From Viola odorata (taxonomy: Eukaryota; Streptophyta; Magnoliopsida; Malpighiales; Violaceae), in contig OY829543.1 of the NCBI GenBank assembly GCA_963691705.1, positions 32,697,523 to 32,761,522 of the forward strand: a DNA stretch of 64,000 nt, written 5' to 3'. The translations under genes and the position numbers were made by a program. Position 1 is the stretch's first letter; every line of letters starts with the position of its first letter. Positions 53,344 through 63,103 of this stretch are shown here, in pieces. Under the pieces are notes generated by a model. That model was not told the origin of the DNA. It saw nothing but the letters and a program-made list of their open reading frames with translations, and did not search any database.

Positions 53344-54123
53344 CTAATGACTCTTGGCTAAAAATACATCTCTTTCCCCTCGATGTGACATCACACGAGC
53401 CGCCAAAAGAGATGCAGACGTAAGGGCAGTGTCGTCACCTTTAGTCTCTGAAATATGGAAAGCTTCTTCCCTAAGGGCGTATAAGTTAACTTGATGAGTG
53501 ACAGGCCCGGAAGAGGTAAACGTACTCACACCAACTAACAAATCGGAAACAGCGTTGCCCCTTTCAACGGGAGTAGGAGACATAGGAACAAAAGACGGAG
53601 TAAAAATACACTTCATCTCGCAAGCGCGAAGAAAGACATAAATCCCACACCAAGAAGAAGGGGTTATCTGGGTAGGATTGAGGTTATGCTTGCGTAACAG
53701 TTTTCCTAGTGAAGTATGGATTGGGAAATGAAAGCCATAAAGGAACATTTTAAAATAAACCAGTCTATAGTTTCCCCATAATGGATCGTGAAGCCGTATA
53801 TCACCCTCAGGAACGATAGGGACATATCCAAGGGGAAAAGTGATACCGTGACTCTCTAATTCAGCCCTCAGAATCATCTCACGTGAAAAAATACTAGGTG
53901 TTCGTTCGATTTCTGGATCTAAAGGTCTCTGAAAAACCCCAGTAGCCCTAGTCCTATGCATAATAAACCAGTGAACAGGAAATCTGAAAAGATGAAGTGG
54001 AGTACCTTGAATGGAAAGATTCATAGGTGAGCCGGCAGAAGACGGCGGACGAGCAAGAAGTTCTTCGGGAAAAATCAGAAAGAAGAGAAGAGAGAAATTT
54101 TGAAACGAGGGCAAAAAGAGCAA
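53344..54123 (-). CDS. Antisense ORF with putative gypsy-type transposon domain
   Basis: The ORF is 259 codons long. The central segment LYGFHFPIHTSLGKLLRKHN followed by LNPTQITPSSWCGIYVFLRACE has the pattern of the plant domain called putative gypsy type transposon (Transposase_28, PF04195): an aromatic-Gly-hydrophobic-Phe-Pro-hydrophobic motif, Leu-rich helix, Pro-x-Gln-hydrophobic-x-Pro-x-Ser-Trp, then a hydrophobic helix ending CE. Recognition is by eye. The ORF is antisense to gag-pol and lies before the 3' LTR, as reported for Tat-type elements. It is not a transposase in any demonstrated sense. The first 30 hydrophobic residues may be upstream non-coding sequence, so the true start could be Met34. 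Confidence 0.65.
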   Translation of the reverse strand: MLFLPSFQNFSLLFFLIFPEELLARPPSSAGSPMNLSIQGTPLHLFRFPVHWFIMHRTRATGVFQRPLDPEIERTPSIFSREMILRAELESHGITFPLGYVPIVPEGDIRLHDPLWGNYRLVYFKMFLYGFHFPIHTSLGKLLRKHNLNPTQITPSSWCGIYVFLRACEMKCIFTPSFVPMSPTPVERGNAVSDLLVGVSTFTSSGPVTHQVNLYALREEAFHISETKGDDTALTSASLLAARVMSHRGERDVFLAKSH

Positions 54124-54490
54124 GAAAGAGAAAATGGTCCCTTCTTAAAGGACTAAGTGCCACCGCATTAACTGAACCACCAGTCGTACGAGGACGCGTG
54201 TAAAAGGAAGTTGGCCATGTGGAATCGTATTAAAGAAGGATTTAAAATCAAGCAGTTACTCGGGGCGGTTAATTTTGACCAAGTCAAAACAATCACAGAA
54301 CGGTTACTTCGGAATGGTTAACCCGTTTGCGTTAACCATCAGCAAGGCCAAAGAGCTAACGAGAGGACATAGTAACAAAAGAAAGAAAACAGAGAACATT
54401 ATTTTATTCGTCAAATGCCATACGACATCTACAAAGAAACATAACACGCGAACTCAATCCTCGTCAAGCCAGTAGGAGGGCTAGTAGAAG

Positions 54491-54961
54491 TTATCCCCAA
54501 TCCTCGTCAAGCCAGTAGGAGGGCCACTCTTCGTTAACAAAAAGGAAGGCCTCATCAACCCTCTTTCCTCGAACTAGCCCTGACGAGCTCGACTCTTCCT
54601 TAGCGGTAGCAGCCGTTTCCTCAGAGCCAACGGTGTTGGCGGAATCTTTTTCCAAAAAGCGACTAATATGGGGAAACAGTTCATCGCCTTTTCGTACAGG
54701 GGGTACATAGAAATTAGAAGACGCGTTAACCATTTTAGAAACCTTCTTCTTCGACCCTTTACGACCCTTGCATCGAGGGAGTCGTCTCTTCAGACGAGGA
54801 AGAGAGAGGATCGTCAGAATCCAGAGAAGTTGGAGGAGCCGGTGGGTAATCTCCATGGAATACGAGTCGGCCATGAGATTATAAGCAATCTGGGCAGAGA
54901 AATGAGAAGAAGAAGTTGAACAGGAAAAAGAAAGGGAATTCCCATTAAATAGTCGTGGCAA
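54491..54961 (-). CDS. Small antisense ORF, unrecognised
   Basis: The ORF is 156 codons long with a basic patch (PRLKRRLPRCKGRKGSKKK) and an acidic Ser/Glu-rich C-terminus. It lies upstream of the gypsy-type-domain ORF on the same strand and may be another exon or the start of the same antisense transcript. No family is recognised. Confidence 0.35.
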   Translation of the reverse strand: MPRLFNGNSLSFSCSTSSSHFSAQIAYNLMADSYSMEITHRLLQLLWILTILSLPRLKRRLPRCKGRKGSKKKVSKMVNASSNFYVPPVRKGDELFPHISRFLEKDSANTVGSEETAATAKEESSSSGLVRGKRVDEAFLFVNEEWPSYWLDEDWG

Positions 54962-55651
54962 AAGATACTTCGGCCTATTCGTATGCCCTTTGAAGACAGT
55001 TAATGCACCTGGAGAAGAATAATCATAATTACAGAATCTGATCAGGCGTGATCACGCCTGCTAGAAAATTGCGCCAATCAAAGGGCACCGAAAAACCGCC
55101 CAATCACCCATCACTGGGAATACGGCAGAAAGTCAAGTATGAGAAACGGTTGAGCAAAACATTTATTATCAACTCTCAGAAAACAAGCGCAAGCACCACA
55201 GCACTATGTCCCGCAAAAGAGTCATTTTTGGTTGGGCTAACAACCGCATCCAACTAGCACGATAGGTCACACGATATCAAAAGTGGAAGACAACAAAGGA
55301 GAATAACCAAAAGGACATTTTATTTATTTATTTACGACCTGTACGGCCTAAGCGCCTGAGCGCATACATAGAAAGCATGAAAATAAAGAGGCGGCGACTG
55401 GCGGTCAAGCATGGGACCCAACGTCGTCCTCCCCTGGCACCACCGGGATCTCCCTCAGGGCATCCGCAACGGAGGTGAGATCAGAGGAGCAGACCCTCAT
55501 CCCCTTCAAGCAGCACCCCAGCAAGTCGCAACATGGTGATCACCACGTCGATGTAAGAGATGGTGGTGGCCAACTTTGTCATGCTCTCTAAGGGGTTGAA
55601 GTCCTCTAAGGAAGTTGCGAGTTGCCTGGACAAGAGAGGGGTCGTCATCCC

Positions 55652-55960
55652 CTAAAGCTCCATGATATCCTCAGAGGTCTTCCTCATCATGGTTTCCAGG
55701 AAACCAATATCAGCCTCAGTAAGATTCTTTAGAGTGTGCGCCTTGGAGATCAAAAAGTTCCTAGTAAGTGCATCCATGGTGAAAGTGTCGAGAAAAATGC
55801 AAGAAAATTGCAAAAATATCAGCACGGTAAAAGGACAATTTATAGGCGCAGAGGAACGACGGTTGAAAGGGCCTACCTCTCGGCAAGCGAACCACCCCGT
55901 CACCTTAAAAACCGTTAGGCATACAAGGCCGAAAATGAAGCGATAGCCCTTGGTAAACAC
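55652..55960 (-). other. Short antisense ORF next to the 3' LTR
   Basis: The 102 codons end in MDALTRNFLISKAHTLKNLT and an acidic helix-like tail. They could be the first exon of the antisense gene. Support is only position and strand. Confidence 0.25.
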
Positions 55961-55985
55961 TCGGGCTCATTTTCGGTTAGGCTTA

Positions 55986-56573
55986 TGATAACAATAGACG
56001 TAACGTTAGGGGCATTTTCGTCCTTACACCTCACGATTAGGGACAAAAGGTTGCTGTCCCCACCGGGCGGACAACCTCGAGGCTATCGCCTCTCACAGAA
56101 CGATGAGCGCTGGGATGGTCGACATCAGCGGGGGGGGGGGGGGGGCTCACATGATTATCTAGCCGCGCGTACGGCGTTATCCCATCCCAGGCAAGGCATG
56201 ACGTCTCTTGAGGAGCGTGGGCATTTCTCGCCTAGATAATGCCCACGCCCCAGGTATAACGCAACGATAACATACTTCACTAACGGGAAATTCCAGCCAC
56301 CTGTCAGACCCGTTATCACTCCTGAATAACGTGATTTTCCCAGAAAATACTCAATATTCCGCCTATAAATACTCCCATGATTAGGGAAGAAGGTAAGCCT
56401 AAGATCGCTAGCCAAAGCTCTGCTATTTTCACTACCCCTACTGACTTAAGCATTGGAGTGTTCGCGCCAGAGACCCCCTCCGGCGCTTTGCAGGTACATC
56501 GGACGGCAGTGAACAGTGAACCCAGGAAGTCATCTTCCCCATCTACCCTTCGGCAAAAACCCGAATCTTATCA
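55986..56573 (+). repeat. Tat element 3' LTR
   Basis: It is 588 bp with the same ends as the 5' LTR. A run of about 16 G lies near 56130-56146. The CTTAC duplication follows directly. Confidence 0.93.
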
Positions 56574-57599
56574 CTTACCAATCAGCACCTTGCTGGTTAA
56601 AGAGTTACTGAGTTGGCAGATGATCAGATAGGGGAAGACAACTCTAGAATAGTATCCTCGGGTTTCAGTCGGGACTGGATCTGATTAACCTTTTCCCCTA
56701 CCGTTTCCTAGATACACCCGGTAGCGCATAGGTATCTACATCGATCTTCTTGGGCTTACGGTCGAGACACCAAGAAGAATGACAGCTGCGAGATCTGTTC
56801 AATCCTAGAGTGATCAAGTCTAATACCAAATAGAAACGCGTTATGAATAAGTGCAGAATCAATTAAATCCAGATATGGAGATTGATAAGAATAATTAGGC
56901 CTCATGCATATTCATGCTCATGCTACAAATACCTATACTAAGAAGAAAGAGATTAGCTACGCATACTCATAATCGCAAGAAAATAATAATATATTAAGAT
57001 GATAAAATTCCTTCGTTGCCGAAGTAGCAAGAGTAAGTGAAAGATAAAACCCAAAAAAGTGTTTCAAACTAGGAGTGGCCACCATGATAATCCTCGATGC
57101 CTTACTCTAAACCCTAAAGAGGGTATTTATTCTTCTAGGAAAGTAGCTAATTGCAGAAATTAAGGGAAATCCTAATCAAGATTAAATTGTATTTTAAATG
57201 CTCTCCTCCTCACAAAACAAATAAGATCGGATCAGATTTGTGAGACACATCCATATCATTTTGAGATTGACGCTCTAAATCATCGGGGCAGGGATATCTT
57301 CTACCAGCATCTTGATTCAATGTCTGCTCTGTGAATTTCATTCCGCAAGTGAGCGATTGGTCAAGCAAGAGTGTCTTGGCCAATAGAGAGACTCCATCGT
57401 CTTGGTCCTAAATATTGATCAAGGGTACCAGCTGCTCCAAAAGGCACCTGAAATCATATACGAATCTTCCTTTTTGCTTTTCTCCTATCAAGAGTTGCTT
57501 CCTGCAATAATCGAATGTTTCCCAAAGAAATCAAATAGCATACCATTCGAAATTGCAAGAGAACAGGTGGTAAAAACCCACTATAATTAAGCTCAATCA
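56574..57599 (-). repeat. Athila-5 3' LTR, right part
   Basis: It resumes the LTR after the Tat element. On the minus strand it starts TGATTGAGCTTAATTATAG at 57599, next to a purine tract. The total LTR length without the insertion would be about 1.47 kb. Confidence 0.78.
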
Positions 57600-58635
57600 A
57601 ACCCCCCCCCACCCCCCCCACACTTATCTCATGCTTGCCCCCAAGCATACTGACTCAAAAACAAAACAAAACACACATAAAAAGGTAAGAATTAGAAAAC
57701 AGTTGTGGTCAATCATTCATCCAATCACATAGAATTCTCAAACAATTCAATCCATTACTCCAAGACCGTATTACAAAGGCATAACCAACACCCAAAACAT
57801 CCTAGTTATACATAGCCATAACTCTGGTGCTTCGTGATAGAATTTTGCAATTGAAACATATCAAAACTGTTCTGACTCTCCATGTTTCCCTTTCTCATAT
57901 GAACTGCTATCATATTTTACCACTATTTTTTAGCCTAGCAATTTACCATCATTTCTTGATATTTCTTGCGTAGTTTCCAAGATGTTCCTACTTAAAGAGG
58001 CGGGAACACCAGGACAGAATTCTTTTCTTTAATATGCTGAGTTATTCTTAGTTCTCTAGATATTCCTCCTTGGTGAGGCAGGGATACTAAAGCATTTATT
58101 CTCCTTTAATGACTCATTACATTTTTGCATGGTAGTTCTATGCATAAAAGTGCATGGGGTGGAACAAAATAGTTATGCATGATTCTCTTGAAAATTATGG
58201 CGCTACGCACTCGAATCATGGATCTATGTGAAAAGAGGATGTTTAAAGAGTACCAGGAGTCGTACTCTTACAACTATTGGAAATGTTAACCCAATTAATT
58301 GCCTTGGTAGTATGGTATGCAGTCATAAATTAAAGCATTCTCGCTTCCTATATGAAAGGATGGGATGCTCAAAGATAGATGGGTTTTGATTCTAAAAAAC
58401 ACACAAAACAACGAAAAATCATGCAAAAAAAATTAAAAGTGGCCTATAAATTGGCAAAATTTAATCTAACTCATGCAAAGACACTCATGCAAAGACAATT
58501 CAATCGCACAATACCCCTCCCCCACACTTATTGGACACATTGTCCTCAATATGAGAAAAGGGGGGAAACACAGACTCAAAAACAAAACAAAAAAATATAT
58601 AAAAAGAAAAAAGGGAAAAGACAACCTAGGGGTGG
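57600..58635 (-). other. Athila-5 purine tract and 3' non-coding region
   Basis: A long C-rich stretch at 57601-57620 (G-rich on the element strand) is followed by GTGTGGGG-type sequence against the LTR. A second block, GGACAATGTGTCCAATAAG then TGTGGGGGAGGGG on the minus strand, lies at about 58514-58547, just after the env-position ORF. No conserved ORF lies between them. Confidence 0.65.
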
Positions 58636-59799
58636 TTACTTGGGGTTTGCCTCTGAGTCAGAGGAGGAGTCTGCCCATGAGTCAAGCTTAGCGTGGAGAC
58701 CTGCTACAGCTGACTCCATGCTACAGACACCGTTGATGAATTTCATCATGATGGTGTAAGTAGCTTTCTGGTCTTATTGGAGTTCCAGAATGGTCTATTG
58801 CATGGTTGTGAGGAGCTGGTTGTGCTGGTGTATAGAATTCAGGATTTTTGACATAGTGCATTGAGGGGTCTCTGGTGTAGGGGAAGTATCTACCTGTTGC
58901 TATTGGTCTTGGTCAAGACCAACATCTTGGTCAATTTGATGCTCAGTTGTCGGCTCGACTCTTTTTGCACTGCTTTCTGGTTTTTCCTGGAACTTCAGGG
59001 GTGCAAACTGATATGGCCCTTTGTGGTTCCCTCTAAAAATTCTCTCAGCCTTCGGTGTGTGACCTGTATTGTAACAAACAATTCCTTTGACCAGATTGTC
59101 TAGATTGGAGACGTTTTTGGGATATCCACCCTCAAACTTGTCTTCTAATTCTGGCGTGAGGGTCATGGATTCTTTGCCTTTGTGTGCGAAGACAAGGGAG
59201 GAGGGTTCAGCATCTTCCCTTGGTCGACAAGTCTTGTGGGCCACTTGCTTGTATCGTGGGTCGGGCATAATGGCGATACCAGTTGTGGTTGTATAGGCTC
59301 TCCTTCGTGTTATTTTGGTTGGGGCAGGTGTGTTAGGGTTCTTGGTCATGATGGATGGGGTTTCAGTTACTGGTGGAGCCTGGGTGGTCCATCTTTATTT
59401 TCCTCTACCTTTCCTTAACCTGGTCAGACGGTGAGGTCTCCTATTTCATTTTTCACAGTCGGGTTAGAGGAACCTCATCAGAATCTATGTCAGAGGCTGG
59501 TGGTGGAGTTTTCTTCAGTGAACTATTCATCGCGGATGATACTCGCGGCGTAATATCTATGACAGTATCTGGAGGGGTAAGGACAGTGGTCCTGAAGTTT
59601 TTTGTAGACTGTGTTTCACACCTCTGTGAATTGGTGGTCAATTGGGGACTAGGTGGTGTTGAATTTGAGGTCATTTTGAGTTTAGGTGATGGATTTTTGG
59701 GTGGTCAGGAACTTGCGGGGGTTATTTGGGTTTATGGAAATGTGAGTATTCCGTATTTTGTTTGGTATTCAGCGATGATTTGGCTTTTGATCTTGGCAT
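58636..59799 (-). pseudogene. Athila-5 env-position ORF
   Basis: A start MPRSKAKSSLN at 59799 leads into a Ser/Thr/Pro-rich N-terminus (59674-59453) and then a 149-codon open stretch (59349-58900) with LTPELEDKFEGGYPKNVSN and IFRGNHKGPYQFAP. It continues through three stops into a helical C-terminus rich in Gln (QHNQLLTTMQ) ending at a TAA at 58636. The NIGWE-type domain of the other copies is not visible, so the middle may be deleted or diverged. Assignment rests mainly on its place just before the GGACAATGTGTCC block. Confidence 0.5.
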
Positions 59800-60301
59800 T
59801 ATAGTTGTGGCAGTTGTTGGGAGGTTGGAATAGAGTGGTTGTCTAAGGGGGGAACGAGCAGCTGTGTTTGAGTAGGGGAAGGATTTGGGAAAATGGGGAG
59901 GTTGTTCTCCATTTTTCTGTATCTTTATACTTTCTGAGGGACATGTGTCGAAGAGGATTGTTCTTGGCCATCGATATTTTGCGATATGGATTTTCTCTTC
60001 TTGGTCAATATCCTTCTTGGTCTCTTTTGGTATCTTGCGCAGGAAACATAAGATTTGATTAAAGTTCGATTCATTTTTAGTTAAGGGATTCAAAATATTG
60101 AGTCTCTTCACAGCTTCTTCTGTGTCAACTAGTGCCTTCTTCAGCTCCTCTTTTTTTTCTTTTATTCTCTTGATAAGATTAAAATCCGCTGGGTTATTCT
60201 CACAAATTCCATCAACAGATGATTCATGAATACTAATGAGATTTAAGCTTTTTTATCTCGCTGGATTTCTTCACTGCATCATACATATTAAAGTTAATAG
60301 T
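59800..60301 (-). other. Deleted pol region of Athila-5
   Basis: A short stretch after the protease (INFNMYDAVKK) and a Lys/Glu-rich linker (IKRIKEKKEELKKALV) can be read. The sequence then passes straight into the leader of the env-position ORF. RT, RNase H and integrase are absent. Confidence 0.6.
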
Positions 60302-60690
60302 TTATCCACAATATTCAAGAGTTAAGCATCCATGAAAAATGTCAATCAATTCCCTCGCAGTCCTTAGGAAAGGTTTTCCTAAGAGGACATCAGTATTGTT
60401 AGTGGAAAAATCTGAATTCATATCAACCACATAAAAATCAACAGGATAGATAAAATCATTGACTTGGACTAGAACTTCCCCAACAACTCCCTTTGGATAA
60501 ATGATGGATCTGTCTGCGGGCTGGATTACCACTCTAGTATCCTTCATAGTTTCGATGCTAAGTCTTTCATATTCAGCGAATGAAAGTACGTTGATCCCAG
60601 CTCCCAAGTCACACAAAGATTTTTCAATCTTCTTGTCTCCTATCTTGCAAGGGATGTAAAACGTGCCTTGGTAAGTGCATTTTTTTGGGA
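60302..60690 (-). pseudogene. Athila-5 aspartic protease
   Basis: It contains the active-site segment MCDLGAGINVLSFAEYE, then QPADRSIIYPKG, VQVNDFIYPVDFYVV and DVLLGKPFLRTARELID. The 104-codon ORF is open, and the reading extends upstream as CKIGDKKIEKS in the same direction. It would cut the gag-pol polyprotein. The copy is isolated from RT by deletion. Confidence 0.82.
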
Positions 60691-61412
60691 GTCTGGACTA
60701 GATTGCAGAGGAGACATTCTTCGCCAAGTTTTCCAGTTCAAGACCTGCAAGTTTCTTTTTATCAGAACATAAACTTTTAAAGAATTTAGCATAACTAAGG
60801 ATTTTAGCAATTAATTCAAGCATAAGAATATTAATTGCCACTTTTTTAAAAATTTCCATGAATTTCTTTTCTTCTTTTTCCTTCTTTGTCCTCGAGGGTA
60901 CAGGTGGAAATGGCGGGGGTGCATCGTTGTCCTTATGTTTGGAAACTTCTTTTTCCTTTTTTATTTCCTTATCGACTTTCTTGGCCAATCGCTCATTCTC
61001 GGATTCTTTTTGCCTCTTCCATTGCTTCAACTTCTTCTTCCTCAATCTGTTCTAGGGGTTTGTGCTTGTACTGCCTTTCGAATTCCATCACCACTTCCCA
61101 ATTCTTGTTCTAGGGGTTTCTTCTCTTTCTGGCAATTGTATACCACTTCTCAAACTGATCGCACTCACATTATGCTTGGGGTTGTCTACTGTGTTGGATG
61201 GAAATTTTCCTTGCTTCTGTTTATCCTCCATCATCAGCCTTAACTGTTTCTAGATTTCAGCAAGCATAACACTGTGTTGAGCAAAAGTTTTATCTATCTC
61301 ATCATCACATGTAGGGCCAGCAATTTGTAACGACTATGGGGGTACGGGTAGTTGGTTATTTTGGTTCGGAGGTGGTCTAGGAGTAAAGTTTTTTAGGTTG
61401 AATGGTGGTTGT
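60691..61412 (-). pseudogene. Athila-5 gag-protease linker
   Basis: A 115-codon ORF (61045-60698) is Lys/Glu-rich and ends with KVAINILMLELIAKILSYAK, equivalent to KIVVNISMLDLIAKVPSYAK in Athila-4 and KVVVNIPLL in Athila-2. Farther upstream are frameshifted NPKHNVSAI-like and Pro/Asn-rich segments up to the hAT-like element. Confidence 0.75.
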
Positions 61413-62537
61413 TAGGGGTGTACACGGGTCGGATCGGTTATATGCCCAACCCATCACCGACCCTCTAAAATTTAGCGGGTCGGTTCGGGTCGGTTATAGG
61501 TACATATAACCGCGGGTTGGCGAGTGTAGAGGGTCGGATCGGTTATCCGCGTGTTGGCGGGTTGGCGGTTATACTTATGGGCCACAAATAATGGGCCGAG
61601 CTTTAAAAAAAATTAACCATTAACAAAACTTTTGCAAACGAATCCATCTTATCTTTTATTAATTACCATATTCCCTAAAACACAAACAGAGCCAATAACT
61701 CTACTTTTATTTATATTTATTCCCGTACATTATTAATAACTCTAATTAATAAAAGATAAGTTTTGCAAACCTTAATCCCACCATCGATAACTCTACTTTT
61801 GCTAAACCCCATCTACTCAATGTTATAAAAGAACAGAGAAGAAGGAAATGGTGGGAAATCTTTAACAAATAATTGGATTAACTCTTCCAGTGCTTTATCT
61901 AGATGGTAAATAAGTAAAATGCCAGATCTAGCAGATTCTAAAACAAAAACCAAAAACGTATAGCAAATGCAAAGATTAGGAATATGATTTGAAGGAAGAA
62001 GAGAGATCTAGTAGATTCTGGCAGATTTTAACTCCAAAACTCAGATCCACACCAAGATCCCACTTTCCAAAGCCTTTTTTCCCAGCAACAATGTAATACC
62101 TCAAGCAACTGTCAAGTCTCCGGTACTAAGCCCATCGATCTGGCCGCCGAACCGGGGAAGAAGAAGATGGAGTGATATGTCGGCGATGAGAGAGGAGGAG
62201 GAGAGAAGAAGGAAATGGTGGTCGGGCGTGGTGATTAATGATGGTGGTGTGGAGAGAAGAAGGAAATGGTTGGCTGCGTGGAAAGAGAGGAGAATTGGAA
62301 AAGATGAAAAATGAAATTGGGAGAAAGAGTAGTATTTATACCTAGGGTTAGTAACACGGGTCGGGTCAGTTATTTGGAGATTTTTTAAAAGTTAACCCGT
62401 GAACCGACCAGCCACTAAATTAGCGGGTCGGTTATGTATCTGTACATAGATGGGTTGGCGGTTTTTAGCTTTTGGCGGGTCCGGTCAAGTTGGGTTGGCG
62501 GGTTGAACGGGTTGGGCGGGTCAAATGTTCAACCCTA
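61413..62537. mobile_element. Non-autonomous hAT-like element
   Basis: It is 1125 bp, TAGGGGTG at the left and CAACCCTA at the right, flanked by perfect 8-bp duplications GTGGTTGT at 61405-61412 and 62538-62545. Terminal similarity to TAGGGGTGT-type ends and the 8-bp duplication indicate hAT. The ends are rich in GGGTCGGTT and GGGTTGGCGGG repeats. No transposase is encoded. The middle (61600-62340) has no recognised gene. Confidence 0.9.
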
Positions 62538-62545
62538 GTGGTTGT

Positions 62546-63103
62546 TGTTATTGGAATTGGAAGGGAGGGAATGTAGTACTAGTTTGGGGTTAATTTTGAG
62601 TCCAACTGAAATTTGGATGGTTCCTCCATCCGGGGTTATAGGTGTTGGAATAAGGATTGTTGTTTGGAGGGTACTTATTTTGTTGGTTTTGGTTGAAACC
62701 GTAGGTGGTATTCACATGAGCCGTGATATCTTCTGCTGAGGTTGTTTGAAGCATGAAACATTGGTTAGTGTGATGACTTGTTTGACAACATAGTCCGCAA
62801 ATGCTTGCAGTAATGCCTTGGTCGTTGTCTTGGCTAGGAACACATGTGGAGAGATTTTTAACAAAATTAGTGATACTAGCAATTTGTTGTTCCAAAGCAA
62901 TTGAATTAACAGAAGTAGTAAGGTTAGAGCGCTCCGAAGGGCCATAGTTATGGCTATTCTCAGCCATAGTCTGCAGTAATTGTCTGGATCGGGTGGGCAT
63001 GACATCTAGCAATGCTCCTCCAGCGGCAGCATCTACTCTTTCTTTATCATTTTGGCACATTCCATCATAGACGTATTGAATGAGGGTTTGATCGGCTACT
63101 CCA
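62546..63103 (-). pseudogene. Athila-5 gag, C-terminal part
   Basis: It reads YGVADQTLIQYVYDGM at the cut end, then CQNDKERVDAAAGGALLDVM and MAENSHNYGPSE, a coiled segment, and an intact zinc knuckle (CGLCCQTSHHTNQC). A Pro/Asn/Tyr-rich tail ends at the hAT-like insertion. It is close to the Athila-4 gag. The N-terminal part is cut off by the LTR at 63104. Confidence 0.88.

Larger units (their letters stand above)
46892..56573 (+). mobile_element. Tat-type Ty3/gypsy element with antisense ORFs
   Basis: The LTRs at 46892-47476 and 55986-56573 are flanked by CTTAC (46887-46891 and 56574-56578). The internal order is primer site, gag, RT, RNase H, a second RNase H, integrase, tandem repeats, then a 3-kb region whose ORFs lie on the opposite strand. 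Two RNase H domains and an antisense gene before the 3' LTR are traits of the plant Tat lineage. The LTRs differ by roughly 5 percent by eye, mostly transitions. Protease and the RT N-terminus are deleted. Confidence 0.9.

Noticed and set aside
54275..54475. 66-codon plus ORF as part of pol
   Set aside because: It lies far beyond integrase, is short and has no family motif.
58379..58759. 126-codon plus ORF with Lys-rich translation
   Set aside because: It is antisense to the Athila-5 3' non-coding region and purine tract, and its composition reflects A-rich DNA.
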